Positions 16,445 to 26,866 of a stretch of DNA of 64,000 bases are shown here, one piece after another. The DNA comes from Subtercola lobariae (GTDB lineage Bacteria > Actinomycetota > Actinomycetes > Actinomycetales > Microbacteriaceae). The position numbers and the translations under genes are program-made. The stretch covers positions 248,001-312,000 of the forward strand of contig NZ_BMGP01000001.1 in assembly GCF_014640255.1 (NCBI RefSeq), given 5' to 3'. The notes below the pieces were generated by a model. That model did not search any database and was not told the origin of the DNA. It worked only from the letters and a program-made list of their open reading frames with translations. The stretch's first letter is position 1, and each line of letters opens with the position of its first letter.

Positions 16445-18007
16445 ATGACGGCGTTCGGTGGCGATGAGAAGGGCCGGGCATCCGCTCGCCCGAAGGCAAC
16501 ACAAGCAACGCCGCTGCCAGACTCGCCAACGGCAACGTCGCCAACGGCAACGTCGCCTCATGAAGACGAGGGCAGGCGGCGACCGGGCACCGCGCGACAG
16601 GGCACGGTGGGGCTCGCCCAGGGCTCGGCGCTGTACATCGCTGCGGTGCTCGGAACGGGCATTCTCGTGCTGCCTGCGCTCGCCGTTCAGGTAGCGGGGC
16701 CAGCGTCGATCGTTGCCGTCGGCGTGCTCATCGTGCTGTCGGTGCCGCTCGCCGGCACGTTCGCGGCGCTCGCCGCACGGCATCCCGATGCGGGCGGGGT
16801 CGCCACGTTCGTGCGGCTCGCGCTGGGGCGCACAGCAGCACGGATGACCGGGTACTGGTTCTTCTTCGGCGTCTCCGTCGGCACGCCCGTCGTAGCGCTG
16901 CTCGGCGCTGAGTACGTGATCGCAGTGCTCGGTTCGCCCTCGTGGGTCGCCTTCGTCGTTGCGCCCGTGCTGCTGGTGCCGTCGTTCATGCTCAATGCGT
17001 TCGGGCTACGGCTTTCGGGTCGGGTGCAGCTCGTGCTGTCGGGGTTGCTCGTTGCGGTCGTCATCGGGGTCGTGGTGGTCGCGGCGCCCGCCGGTCAGGC
17101 GTCGAACTTCGAGCCGTTTCTGCCGCACGGCTGGGCCGGTGTGGGCGTGGCGATCAGCCTTTTCGTCTGGGCGTTCGCCGGCTGGGAGGCGGTGACCCAT
17201 ATCGCCGGGGAGTTCGTGAACCCGCGGCGCACTATTCCGCGCGCCACCGCCATTGCGGTCGTGGTCGTGGGTGCCGCGTATCTCGCGCTTCAAGTGGTGT
17301 CGGTCGGCGTGCTCGGCAGCGCGGCGGGCACTAGTTCGGTGCCGCTGCTCGACCTGGTTTCGGGCGCCGCACCGGTCTGGGGGCGTATTGCCGTGGCATC
17401 CATCGCGGCCATTGTCGCCCTCGGCGTGCTGAACGCGTACGTCGGCGCCTTCGCCAAGCTCGGCGCTTCGCTCGGGCGCGACGGCGACCTGCCGCGCTGG
17501 TTCGGGCCGGGAGCCGAGTCGGGCGGACTCCCGCGCCGCGCGCTGCTGCTGGTGGCCGCCATCGCGAGCGTCGACTATACGCTGATGGTGCGCTCGGGCG
17601 GAGCGCTCGCCCCGTTCATCCTGGTGCACACGAGCTGCATGGTGGCCGTCTACGCCCTCGGGGTGGTGGCGGCGCTGCGGTTGCTTCGGCGGTATTCGGT
17701 GGGCTGGTGGATGGCCGGGGCATCCACTCTCTTAGTCGCCGGCCTACTCGTGCTGGCCGGCCCCAACCTGCTCGCGCCCGCCATTCTCGCGGCAGCCGCC
17801 CTGCTCGTGGCGGCCATCGCGGCGCGGCGCGCCCGCCCGCGCCCGGGCCGCCGCGCGGCTTCGCCCGCTATTGCGTCCGCGGCCAACCACGCGGCCGCGG
17901 CCACCCTGGCAGCGACCTCGACGACCATCGCGGCCACCACAGCGCCCGCTGCCCCGACCGCAGTCGCGGCCACTCCCGCCACCGCGACACGACCACAGAG
18001 AAAGTAG
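16445..18007 (+). CDS. APC-superfamily amino acid permease
   Basis: A 520-residue membrane protein. The first 50 residues are hydrophilic and Thr/Ser/Pro-rich with a short repeat (PTATSPTATS). About 12 hydrophobic helices follow, including the family motif GSALYIAAVLGTGILVLPAL in helix 1 and WAFAGWEAVTHIAGEFVNPR in the helix 6 region. The C-terminal 55 residues are an Ala/Thr-rich tail encoded by GCC/ACC-rich repeats. It should be a proton- or antiport-coupled amino acid or amine transporter; the substrate cannot be told. The next gene begins 10 bp later with its own -10 box. Confidence 0.85.
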   Translation: MTAFGGDEKGRASARPKATQATPLPDSPTATSPTATSPHEDEGRRRPGTARQGTVGLAQGSALYIAAVLGTGILVLPALAVQVAGPASIVAVGVLIVLSVPLAGTFAALAARHPDAGGVATFVRLALGRTAARMTGYWFFFGVSVGTPVVALLGAEYVIAVLGSPSWVAFVVAPVLLVPSFMLNAFGLRLSGRVQLVLSGLLVAVVIGVVVVAAPAGQASNFEPFLPHGWAGVGVAISLFVWAFAGWEAVTHIAGEFVNPRRTIPRATAIAVVVVGAAYLALQVVSVGVLGSAAGTSSVPLLDLVSGAAPVWGRIAVASIAAIVALGVLNAYVGAFAKLGASLGRDGDLPRWFGPGAESGGLPRRALLLVAAIASVDYTLMVRSGGALAPFILVHTSCMVAVYALGVVAALRLLRRYSVGWWMAGASTLLVAGLLVLAGPNLLAPAILAAAALLVAAIAARRARPRPGRRAASPAIASAANHAAAATLAATSTTIAATTAPAAPTAVAATPATATRPQRK

Positions 18008-18010
18008 GCT
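18005..18010 (+). promoter_or_regulatory. -10 box, predicted leaderless start of the cyclase gene
   Basis: TAGGCT overlaps the stop codon of the permease gene and ends 8 nt before the ATG at 18018, which has no ribosome site. This is the spacing expected if transcription starts at the ATG. Confidence 0.4.
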
Positions 18011-18017
18011 CAAGCAC

Positions 18018-18749
18018 ATGTCACGCCGATTCATCGACCTCAGCCACACCATCACCGAAGGATTGGTGACCTACCCGGGGCTGCCTGCGCCGACCTTCAC
18101 CTCGCATCTCACCCGTGAGGCGTCGCGCGCCAACTACGCGCCCGGTACGCAGTTTCAGATGGACATCATCACCATGATCGGCAACACGGGCACCTACCTC
18201 GACAGCCCCTTTCACCGGTACGCCGACGGGGGCGACCTGTCGACCCTCGCGCTCGAGACGCTGGCTGAGCTGCCGGCCGTCGTGTTTCAATTTCCGGGCG
18301 TGGCCGGCACCTCGCTCGACGGGCCGGCCCCCGAAGATCAGTCGGAATTCGCCTTCGATGGCCGCGCCATCACGGCCGACGCGTTCGGCACCGAAGACCT
18401 GCGCGGCACGGCCGTGCTGCTCAGCACGGGGTGGGATGCTCTGTTCGGCACCCCCGAATACGCCACCGGGGCGCCTTATCTCAGTGAAGACGGCGCTCGG
18501 GCGCTTGTCGAGCGCGAAGTGGCCCTTGTGGCCATCGATTCGCTGAACATCGACGACGCGTCGGCGGCGTCGGGCGGCACCAGGCCGGCGCATTCGTTGT
18601 TGCTCGACGCGGGCATCCACGTGGTGGAGCACCTCACGAACCTCAAGGCGTTACCCTTTCGCGGCGCGCGGTTCACTGCAGTGCCGCCCAAAGTCAAGGG
18701 ATTCGGCACCTTTCCCGTGCGCGCCTTCGCAACCGTAGACGGCCCCTGA
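18018..18749 (+). CDS. cyclase-family (kynurenine formamidase-like) hydrolase, altered metal site
   Basis: A 243-residue protein of the cyclase/KynB fold, opening MSRRFIDLSHTITEGLVTYP. Family enzymes are metal-dependent amidohydrolases whose hallmark is H-x-G-T-H-x-D-x-P-x-H. Here the stretch reads NTGTYLDSPFH: the first His is Asn and the second is Tyr, while the Asp and last His remain. The rest of the fold is intact (LLSTGWDALFG, VALVAIDSLNIDD, HSLLLDAGIHVVEHLTNL). The metal site must differ from kynurenine formamidase, so that specific function should not be assumed. Flanked by an amino acid permease and an MFS protein. Confidence 0.82.
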   Translation: MSRRFIDLSHTITEGLVTYPGLPAPTFTSHLTREASRANYAPGTQFQMDIITMIGNTGTYLDSPFHRYADGGDLSTLALETLAELPAVVFQFPGVAGTSLDGPAPEDQSEFAFDGRAITADAFGTEDLRGTAVLLSTGWDALFGTPEYATGAPYLSEDGARALVEREVALVAIDSLNIDDASAASGGTRPAHSLLLDAGIHVVEHLTNLKALPFRGARFTAVPPKVKGFGTFPVRAFATVDGP

Positions 18750-18855
18750 CTCGCCGCTCGGCCGATGATGCTCAGGTAGCGAAGGCGGTGGCGGCGGGCG
18801 CCGGGGCCTGCAGACGAACCACCTGGGTGCCGGTGGCGGCGGTAACGTTGATGCA

Positions 18856-20328
18856 GTGAGTTCAGAGCCGAAGACCGAGTTGGGCGGTGGCCCGTCAGAT
18901 GACGAGGCCGCGGGCAACGAGGCCATGGGCAACGAGGCCATGGGCAACGAGGCCACGGGCAACGGGGCCGCGGGCATCCTGAGCCGCCCCTACCGCTGGG
19001 TCACCGTGGGCATGCTCGCGATGATTCTGCTGACGGCGTTCGAGGCGCTCGCGGTCACCACGGTGATGCCCACGATCAGCCGCGAACTCGACGGCGGCAC
19101 GCTCTACGCGCTGGCATTCTCGGGGCCGCTCGCCATCGGCGTGGTGGGCATGGTGGTCGCGGGAAACTGGTCTGATCGCAGCGGCCCGCGCCGCGCCATC
19201 TTCGCCGCTGTGTTCACCTTCGCGGGCGGCCTGCTCATTGCCGGTCTGGCCGTCAGCATGCCCATGCTGGTGCTCGGCCGCCTCATCTCGGGGCTCGGCG
19301 GTGGAGCACTGACGGTCGCCTTGTTCGTGCTGGTCGCGCGCGTTTTTCCCGAGCGGCTGCACCCCCGGGTGTTCGCTGCGTTCGCGGCCGCCTGGGTCAT
19401 TCCGTCGCTGGTCGGCCCTCTCATCGCCGGAATCGTGGCCGAGACCGTGGGCTGGCGCTGGGTGTTTCTCGGTGTCGTGGTTCTTGTGCTGCTGGCCATG
19501 TTCATGGTGGTGCCGGTGATGCGCGGCTTCCCTTCGACGAAGGCAACTGAGCGGTGGCAGATTTCGCGCATTCTGTGGTCTGGTCTCGCGGCGGCAGCCG
19601 TGCTGATCGCGAGCCTGGCCGGTCAGGTGAATGGCGCTTTCGTCTGGGTGTTGTCGATCGGTGCTGTCGTGGTGGCCATGGTCGCTTTGCGACCACTGTT
19701 GCCGCCAGGAGCATTGCGCGCGGCCGCAGGGCTACCCGCGATCATCCTGCTGCGTGGCATCGTGGCCGGCGCGTACTTCGCGTCTGAGACGTACTTGCCG
19801 TACTTCTTCACCAGCCAATACGGTCTGACGCCGGCGCTGGCCGGGCTCGCGTTGTCGGTCGCCGGGCTCTCGTGGGCGGGGGCTTCGTGGGCGCAGGGCA
19901 AGTACTCGGCACGCATCAGTGACGTGGCGAGCATCCGTGTCGGCACGCTGCTGGTGTTGTTCGCGATTCTGGTGGCACTCGGATGCTCGGTGTTCGCCTG
20001 GCCCGCCGCCTACGCCATCGCGGGCTGGGTGTTCGCGGGGGCTGGCATGGGTGCGATGTATCCGCGCATGTCGGTGGCGATGCTGCGGCTCTCGGCGCCA
20101 GAGAGGCAGGGATTCAATTCGTCTGCGCTCTCCATCTCCGACTCGACGGGCGCGGCCGTGGCGCTGGCGCTCACCGCTGCCGTCTTCGCAACCCTCGGCG
20201 GTGGCGCTGCCGGAGCGTCGGCCGGCTCGCTCGACACCGTCAATGTACTTGCATTCACCGGGTGTTTCGCCTTGTCTGGCGTGCTCGCGCTTGGTGCGCT
20301 GGTGTTGAGCGGGCGCGCTCGCTCGTAG
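18856..20328 (+). CDS. MFS transporter (drug-exporter type) with N-terminal GNEAM repeats
   Basis: A 490-residue membrane protein of about 14 hydrophobic helices. The MFS motifs are visible: FEALAVTTVMPTISREL in helix 1, GNWSDRSGPRRAIF in the helix 2-3 loop (motif A type G-x-x-x-D-x-x-G-x-R) and LGRLISGLGGGAL. This places it in the EmrB/QacA-like drug/proton antiporter group. The cytoplasmic N-terminus holds a Gly-Asn-Glu-Ala-Met pentapeptide repeated four times with small changes. It starts at GTG 18856 without a strong ribosome site. The substrate is unknown. Confidence 0.85.
   Translation: MSSEPKTELGGGPSDDEAAGNEAMGNEAMGNEATGNGAAGILSRPYRWVTVGMLAMILLTAFEALAVTTVMPTISRELDGGTLYALAFSGPLAIGVVGMVVAGNWSDRSGPRRAIFAAVFTFAGGLLIAGLAVSMPMLVLGRLISGLGGGALTVALFVLVARVFPERLHPRVFAAFAAAWVIPSLVGPLIAGIVAETVGWRWVFLGVVVLVLLAMFMVVPVMRGFPSTKATERWQISRILWSGLAAAAVLIASLAGQVNGAFVWVLSIGAVVVAMVALRPLLPPGALRAAAGLPAIILLRGIVAGAYFASETYLPYFFTSQYGLTPALAGLALSVAGLSWAGASWAQGKYSARISDVASIRVGTLLVLFAILVALGCSVFAWPAAYAIAGWVFAGAGMGAMYPRMSVAMLRLSAPERQGFNSSALSISDSTGAAVALALTAAVFATLGGGAAGASAGSLDTVNVLAFTGCFALSGVLALGALVLSGRARS
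18911..18970. repeat. 15-bp tandem repeat in the MFS gene
   Basis: Four copies of a 15-bp unit (GGGCAACGAGGCCAT and variants) encode the GNEAM-like repeats in the disordered N-terminus. The frame is kept by the unit length. Confidence 0.85.
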
Positions 20329-20395
20329 TGCCCCGCGACACGCCGAGAGGTTCAATGTCGGTGGCTCTGTTTAGAATTTTTTCAGGGTGGCCGAC

Positions 20396-20493
20396 TTATC
20401 CACAGATCGCGATTCGGTGGCGGTTTTTCGCGGAATTACCTGTGGATGACGGTTGTTGAATAAGTGTGGAAAGTCGACGAAACCTGTGGAAAA
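20396..20493. promoter_or_regulatory. cluster of four DnaA boxes upstream of nrdH
   Basis: A perfect DnaA box TTATCCACA lies at 20396-20404. On the other strand there are three more 9-mers: TCATCCACA (20441-20449), CTTTCCACA (20465-20473) and TTTTCCACA (20485-20493). The last fits the TTWTNCACA consensus; the other two differ by one base. Four boxes in 98 bp directly upstream of the ribonucleotide reductase operon suggest control by DnaA, as described for E. coli nrdAB. Confidence 0.6.
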
Positions 20494-20507
20494 TTACATC
20501 GGTGTAA

Positions 20508-20555
20508 CTACTTCATCTAGGGGTATGTTCAGAACCTGACAACTAGATGTAGTGT
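20508..20555. promoter_or_regulatory. pair of NrdR-box-like sites
   Basis: CAACTAGATGTAGTGT (20540-20555) matches the palindromic NrdR consensus ACACTATATATAGTGT at 12 of 16 positions. CTACTTCATCTAGGGG (20508-20523) is a weaker copy on the other strand (9 of 16). Their centres are 32 bp apart, with a 16-bp linker, which is the spacing typical of NrdR box pairs. The cores CATCTAG/CTAGATG are inverted copies. NrdR would repress the operon when dATP is high. Confidence 0.6.
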
Positions 20556-20642
20556 TGGATTCCCGGCACGGCGTTACCGAGTCGGCAATGATTTTCACCA
20601 GTTTTGTGACATCAGTTGTGATGAATGAAAGGCGCTAACTCC

Positions 20643-20876
20643 ATGGCAATCACGGTTTACACCAAGCCCTCCTGCGTACAGTGCACTGCGACCTACCGCG
20701 CCCTCGAGAACAAGGGCCTCGAATTCGAGATCTTCGATGTTTCCGTCGACGAGAAGGCCCTCGCGGCCGTCAAGGAGCTGGGTTATCTCCAGGCTCCCGT
20801 CGTCATCACTGACGACGACCACTGGTCGGGTTTTCGCCCCGACAAGATCGCCGAGCTGGCAGCTCGCGTGGCGTAA
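20643..20876 (+). CDS. nrdH: NrdH glutaredoxin-like redoxin
   Basis: A 77-residue thioredoxin-fold protein with redox centre CVQC (residues 11-14) after MAITVYTKPS and the NrdH-type end WSGFRPDKIAEL. NrdH delivers electrons from thioredoxin reductase to the class Ib ribonucleotide reductase NrdEF. First gene of the operon; the start ATG 20643 is preceded by GAAAGG. The DnaA/NrdR-box region lies immediately upstream. Size and motif are exactly those of the family. Confidence 0.96.
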   Translation: MAITVYTKPSCVQCTATYRALENKGLEFEIFDVSVDEKALAAVKELGYLQAPVVITDDDHWSGFRPDKIAELAARVA

Positions 20877-20897
20877 TCGTTTTCACTTGATTGACGT

Positions 20898-21305
20898 GTG
20901 CTTGTGACGAATCTCGTCTATTTCTCTTCGGTCTCAGGTAACACACACCGGTTCATCGAGCGGCTGGGGAAACCCGCTCATCGCATCCCTATTTATGCTC
21001 GGCAAGAGCAGCTTCGGGTCGACGACCCGTACGTGCTGATCTTGCCGACCTACGGGGGCGGAACCAACGGGGGAGCAGTCCCGAAGCAGGTGATCACGTT
21101 TCTCAACGATGAGCACAACCGGTCGCTCATTCGGGGCGTCATAGCAGCAGGTAACACGAACTTCGGCGAGGCCTACGGTCTTGCGGGCGACATCGTTGCG
21201 CGCAAGTGCAAGGTGAACACCCTCTACAGGTTTGAAGTATTCGGTACGCCCGACGATGTCGAGGCCGTAACAACAGGATTGGATGAATTTTGGAAAGCAC
21301 ACTGA
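20898..21305 (+). CDS. nrdI: NrdI flavodoxin-like protein
   Basis: A 135-residue flavodoxin-like protein ([41 protein letters not shown]). NrdI binds FMN and supplies the oxidant that builds the dimanganese-tyrosyl radical cofactor of NrdF. It starts at GTG 20898 (a second GTG at 20904 is possible), 21 bp after nrdH. Its last 16 bp overlap the start of nrdE, which implies translational coupling. Confidence 0.95.
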   Translation: MLVTNLVYFSSVSGNTHRFIERLGKPAHRIPIYARQEQLRVDDPYVLILPTYGGGTNGGAVPKQVITFLNDEHNRSLIRGVIAAGNTNFGEAYGLAGDIVARKCKVNTLYRFEVFGTPDDVEAVTTGLDEFWKAH

Positions 21306-23437
21306 TCGAGGCGCCCGCGGCGGTATCGGCCCTCGACTATCACTCGCTGAACGCGATGCTGAACCTCTATGACGCCGACGGCAACATCCAGTTCGACAAA
21401 GACAAAGAGGCGGCCAAGCAGTACTTCCTGCAGCACGTCAACCAGAACACCGTCTTCTTTCACAACCTGAAAGAGCGGCTCGACTACCTGGTTGAGAAGG
21501 AGTACTACGAGCAGGCCGTGCTCGATCAGTACTCGTTCGAGTTCATCCAGAAGCTCAACGACCTCGCGTACTCGAAGAAGTTCCGCTTCGAGACGTTCCT
21601 CGGGGCGTTCAAGTACTACACCTCGTACACGCTGAAGACGTTCGACGGCAAGCGTTACCTCGAGCGCTTCGAAGACCGCGTCGTGATGACCGCCCTCGGC
21701 CTGGCCGACGGCGACGAGACGCTCGCGATCAACCTCGTCGAAGAGATCATCGGCGGCCGCTTCCAGCCGGCTACCCCCACCTTCCTCAACACGGGCAAGG
21801 CGCAGCGCGGCGAGCTCGTGTCGTGCTTCCTGCTGCGCATCGAAGACAACATGGAGTCGATCTCCCGCGCCATCAACTCGTCGTTGCAGCTGTCGAAGCG
21901 CGGCGGCGGTGTCGCGTTGCTGCTGTCGAACATCCGTGAGGCCGGTGCGCCCATCAAGCAGATCGAGAACCAGTCGTCGGGCATCATCCCCGTGATGAAG
22001 CTGCTCGAAGACTCCTTCAGCTACGCCAACCAGCTCGGCGCTCGTCAGGGTGCGGGTGCGGTGTACCTCAGCGCTCACCACCCCGACATTCTGCGTTTTC
22101 TCGACACGAAGCGTGAGAACGCCGACGAGAAGATCCGTATCAAGACGCTGTCGTTGGGTGTCGTCGTTCCCGACATCACGTTCGAGCTCGCCAAGAACGA
22201 CGAAGACATGTACCTGTTCTCGCCGTACGACGTCGAGCGCGTTTACGGCGTGCCGTTCGGCGACATCTCGGTCACCGAGAAGTATCGCGAGATGGTGGAT
22301 GACCCGCGCATCCGTAAATCGAAGATCAAGGCCCGCGAGTTCTTCCAGACCCTTGCCGAGATTCAGTTCGAGTCGGGTTACCCGTACATCATGTACGAAG
22401 ACACGGTGAACAAAGCGAACCCCATCAAGGGCCGCATCAACATGTCGAACCTCTGCTCGGAGATACTGCAGGTCAACACGCCGACGACCTACAACGAAGA
22501 TCTGTCGTACGACTACATCGGCAAAGACATCTCGTGCAACCTGGGCTCGCTGAACATCGCGCTGACGATGGATTCGCCTGACTTCGGTCTCACGGTCGAA
22601 ACCGCGATTCGTGGCCTCACCTCGGTGTCGAACCAGAGCCACATCTCGTCGGTGCGGTCGATCGAGGCGGGCAACGACCGTTCGCACGCCATCGGTCTCG
22701 GCCAGATGAACCTGCACGGGTACCTCGCTCGTGAGCGCGTCTTCTACGGCAGCGAAGAGGGCATCGACTTCACGAACATCTACTTCTACACGGTGCTCTT
22801 TCACGCGCTGCGGGCCTCGAACCGCATCGCCATCGAGCGTGGCGAGGTGTTCGACGGGTTCGCCGACTCCACCTACGCGTCGGGCGAGTTCTTCGACAAG
22901 TACACCTCTGCGTCGTGGACCCCGTCGACCGTCAAGGTCGCGTCGCTGTTCGACACCGCGTCGATCCATATTCCGACGCAGGCCGACTGGGAAGAGCTGA
23001 AGGCTTCTGTTCAGGCCCACGGCATCTACAACCAGAACCTGCAGGCCGTACCCCCGACCGGCTCGATCTCGTACATCAACAACTCGACGGCATCCATTCA
23101 CCCCATCGCGTCGAAGATCGAGATTCGCAAAGAAGGCAAGATCGGGCGCGTCTACTACCCGGCTGCGTTTTTGACGAACGACAACCTGGAGTACTACCAG
23201 GACGCGTATGAAATCGGCTACGAGAAGGTCATCGACACCTACGCTGCGGCGACGCAGCACGTCGACCAGGGCCTCTCGCTGACGCTGTTCTTCCGCGACA
23301 CCGCGACCACCCGCGACATCAACAAGGCGCAGATCTACGCGTGGCGCAAGGGCATCAAGACGATCTACTACATTCGCCTCCGCCAGATGGCCCTCGAGGG
23401 CACGAGCGTGGAGGGCTGTGTTTCCTGCACGCTGTGA
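21290..23437 (+). CDS. nrdE: class Ib ribonucleoside-diphosphate reductase, alpha subunit
   Basis: A 715-residue catalytic subunit that reduces ribonucleoside diphosphates to deoxy forms. Visible landmarks are the substrate-site Cys in [19 protein letters not shown], the active-site loop NLCSEIL with the radical-handling Cys, the partner Cys in [11 protein letters not shown], and the C-terminal redox pair in EGCVSCTL that is reduced by NrdH. It is of usual length, with no intein or intron. It appears to start at TTG 21290 inside the end of nrdI. The following gene is not nrdF, as is usual, but a homing-endonuclease-type ORF 29 bp downstream. Confidence 0.97.
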   Translation: MESTLIEAPAAVSALDYHSLNAMLNLYDADGNIQFDKDKEAAKQYFLQHVNQNTVFFHNLKERLDYLVEKEYYEQAVLDQYSFEFIQKLNDLAYSKKFRFETFLGAFKYYTSYTLKTFDGKRYLERFEDRVVMTALGLADGDETLAINLVEEIIGGRFQPATPTFLNTGKAQRGELVSCFLLRIEDNMESISRAINSSLQLSKRGGGVALLLSNIREAGAPIKQIENQSSGIIPVMKLLEDSFSYANQLGARQGAGAVYLSAHHPDILRFLDTKRENADEKIRIKTLSLGVVVPDITFELAKNDEDMYLFSPYDVERVYGVPFGDISVTEKYREMVDDPRIRKSKIKAREFFQTLAEIQFESGYPYIMYEDTVNKANPIKGRINMSNLCSEILQVNTPTTYNEDLSYDYIGKDISCNLGSLNIALTMDSPDFGLTVETAIRGLTSVSNQSHISSVRSIEAGNDRSHAIGLGQMNLHGYLARERVFYGSEEGIDFTNIYFYTVLFHALRASNRIAIERGEVFDGFADSTYASGEFFDKYTSASWTPSTVKVASLFDTASIHIPTQADWEELKASVQAHGIYNQNLQAVPPTGSISYINNSTASIHPIASKIEIRKEGKIGRVYYPAAFLTNDNLEYYQDAYEIGYEKVIDTYAAATQHVDQGLSLTLFFRDTATTRDINKAQIYAWRKGIKTIYYIRLRQMALEGTSVEGCVSCTL

Positions 23438-23466
23438 TGCGTTCATATTGGATTGAGGAGTGAGTT

Positions 23467-25213
<1,747 letters not shown>

Positions 25214-25233
25214 GCACCATCATCGTCCGGCTA

Positions 25234-25263
25234 TTGACATGATTGTTTCCATAGAGAAATAAT
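25234..25263 (+). promoter_or_regulatory. candidate promoter of the MNT-HEPN pair
   Basis: TTGACA (25234-25239) and AATAAT (25258-25263) are separated by 18 bp in an AT-rich stretch after nrdF. The start point would be near 25270, downstream of the GTG at 25265, which favours the ATG at 25307 as the real start of the MNT gene. Confidence 0.45.
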
Positions 25264-25264
25264 T

Positions 25265-25975
25265 GTGTCATTAGCTGACGACCTGCGGATGACCGGGGCC
25301 CCGAACATGAACCTGAGTGAGCCCATTACATCGGTGGTCACAACACTCGAGGGTCAGGCGTTTCGCGTGCTCGCGCACACCACCGAACCCCTGACGGGGT
25401 CTGCCATCGCGCGCCTCTCTGGCAGCGGCTCAACGGTGGGCATGCGGCTCGCTCTGGCACGACTGGTTGAAAACGGTGTCGTCGACGTTCGTAAGGTGGG
25501 CCCCTCTCTTGTTTACACGGCTAATCGCGACCACGTCATGTGGCCGGTGATCGAAGCGCTTGTTAGCTCGGCAGACTCGGCGATGGAGCGCCTCCAAGCG
25601 GCTGTGGTGAATTCGTTGGAGATGCAAGACTCCGATTCGATATCGGTGAGAGACATATCGCTCGCTTTCTTCGGCTCAGTGGCGCGCGGAGAAAGCACGG
25701 CCGCGAGTGATGTTGACGTGCTGATGATACTTCCGAGTATGACAATCGATGAGGTCACTGCGCCGCTCGTGGACATCGTGTCTTCGACCATCGCTCGTGC
25801 CACAGGAAACGTGTGCAACGTCTACTGCCTCACGCGCGAGCAACTCACGGAATTGATAGCACGCAACGATGCGATGATCGCCTCATGGCTGGCTGATGCT
25901 CGAACTTTCAACGGGTCAGACGTTAAGCGACTCATTCGCACCTTGTCGTCGGCGCGCACTGGAGATCGACTGTGA
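25265..25975 (+). CDS. MNT-type nucleotidyltransferase with N-terminal winged helix
   Basis: Up to 236 residues. The N-terminal half is a winged-helix-like DNA-binding domain (LTGSAIARLSGSGSTVGM, RLALARLVENGVVDV, then SLVYTANRDHVMWPVIEALV). The C-terminal half has the minimal nucleotidyltransferase motif GSVARGESTAASDVDVLMI (GS-x10-D-x-D). In HEPN/MNT toxin-antitoxin systems such a protein silences the HEPN RNase by transferring nucleotides to it. The HEPN-like gene follows after 12 bp. The start is uncertain: GTG 25265 is the longest, but the family usually opens like MNLSEPITSV, which begins at ATG 25307. The pair lies immediately downstream of nrdF but has its own promoter candidate. Confidence 0.78.
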   Translation: MSLADDLRMTGAPNMNLSEPITSVVTTLEGQAFRVLAHTTEPLTGSAIARLSGSGSTVGMRLALARLVENGVVDVRKVGPSLVYTANRDHVMWPVIEALVSSADSAMERLQAAVVNSLEMQDSDSISVRDISLAFFGSVARGESTAASDVDVLMILPSMTIDEVTAPLVDIVSSTIARATGNVCNVYCLTREQLTELIARNDAMIASWLADARTFNGSDVKRLIRTLSSARTGDRL

Positions 25976-25987
25976 GATAATCTGAGC

Positions 25988-26401
25988 ATGGCTCGCTTTG
26001 CCGACATGACCCTGGCTCTCGTTCGTCAGCGAGCCGGAGCCGCTCACGAGTTTCTTCAGGTGGCCGAAGAACGGATAGAACTCATTCGCGCTGATTCTGG
26101 CGAATCGGCGGAAGCTCAGGTTGCCGCGTCGAATGCTATCAACGCGGGAATCTCCGCGTGCTATGCGATTTGCGGCAAGACACTCGGTCAACGCGCGAAC
26201 GATGGTGACCATCGCCTAGCGGTCGATTTGCTCGGGTCGGTGAAACCCTCGGGCGCCCAGCTCGCAATGCGCCTGCGTCGACTCCTTGCCGATAAAAGTG
26301 AGCTCCAATATGGAGGCTATTGTTCTGCTGCCGTGGCGAGGTCGATGACCAAAGAAGCTCGAAAGCTGGTGGAGGCGATGGCTGACTTCGGTATCAGCTA
26401 G
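25988..26401 (+). CDS. HEPN-domain protein (putative RNase toxin partner)
   Basis: A 137-residue, mostly helical protein opening MARFADMTLALVRQRAGAAH. It has a small-residue-rich central helix (SNAINAGISACYAICGKTLG) and the end segment KSELQYGGYCSAAVARSMTKEARKLVEAM. That pattern matches small HEPN proteins encoded after a winged-helix MNT gene. A classical RX4HXY RNase motif near the C-terminus is not evident. An RAGAAHEF stretch at residues 17-24 has R-x4-H but in an unusual place. Its stop codon overlaps that of the convergent gene through the shared CTAG. Confidence 0.65.
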   Translation: MARFADMTLALVRQRAGAAHEFLQVAEERIELIRADSGESAEAQVAASNAINAGISACYAICGKTLGQRANDGDHRLAVDLLGSVKPSGAQLAMRLRRLLADKSELQYGGYCSAAVARSMTKEARKLVEAMADFGIS

Positions 26402-26736
26402 TCAGCCGCATCCGCAGGTGCGTCGGTAACAGCGCCCGGCAGGGGCGCGACGTAACGGCTCGCTACGGTGCCCTCGTCGAAGGGGGCGTCGATGCCGGTG
26501 CGGAAGGCGGGCTCGTCGAAGGCGATCAGCCAGCTGACCGGGCCGCCGGGCGCGAGACCGGGGTAACCCGCCATTTCGTTGTCGCCTGGGGCGATCACGA
26601 CGCCGGTGGGTTCGCCGACCCAGCCCGACTCGGGCGAGCCTGACACCACCACGAGCGCCCCGACGCCGACGGAGTCGGGCAGGGAAAAGGCCGTAGCCGG
26701 GCGTTCGGCTCTGTTGCGACGGTTGCTGCCGAACAT
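26398..26736 (-). CDS. conserved small protein of unknown function
   Basis: A 112-residue protein starting at ATG 26736, placed 6 nt after AAGGA; a second ATG at 26742 is too close to that site. After a basic N-terminus (MFGSNRRNRAERPATAF) comes a compact domain: VVVSGSPESGWVGEPTGVVI, MAGYPGLAPGGPVSWLIAFD and FDEGTVASRYVAPLP. The regular pattern of turns and Trp/Phe residues suggests a small beta-rich soluble domain. I do not recognise a named family. Its TAG stop shares the CTAG at 26398-26401 with the convergent HEPN gene, so no terminator lies between them. Confidence 0.7.
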   Translation of the reverse strand: MFGSNRRNRAERPATAFSLPDSVGVGALVVVSGSPESGWVGEPTGVVIAPGDNEMAGYPGLAPGGPVSWLIAFDEPAFRTGIDAPFDEGTVASRYVAPLPGAVTDAPADAAD

Positions 26737-26866
26737 GACCATTCCTTCGACGTTGGGGCAGAGCCGAAAAAGGAGTTTCGGCACTCCCCACCGTAACCGC
26801 ATCGCGCGTCGGCGGGCAGTGCGAGATGAGCGGCGCGCCGCAGGCCGGGTAGGGCAGGATAAAGAC

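Noticed and set aside
20396-20493. Replication origin
   Set aside because: DnaA boxes are present, but dnaA, dnaN, rpmH and an AT-rich unwinding element are absent; a regulatory role for nrd is simpler.
21290-23437. Intein or intron in nrdE
   Set aside because: The protein is collinear with the family and of normal length.
21224-23446. 740-codon open frame antisense to nrdE
   Set aside because: It mirrors nrdE codon positions exactly and shows no protein-like composition.
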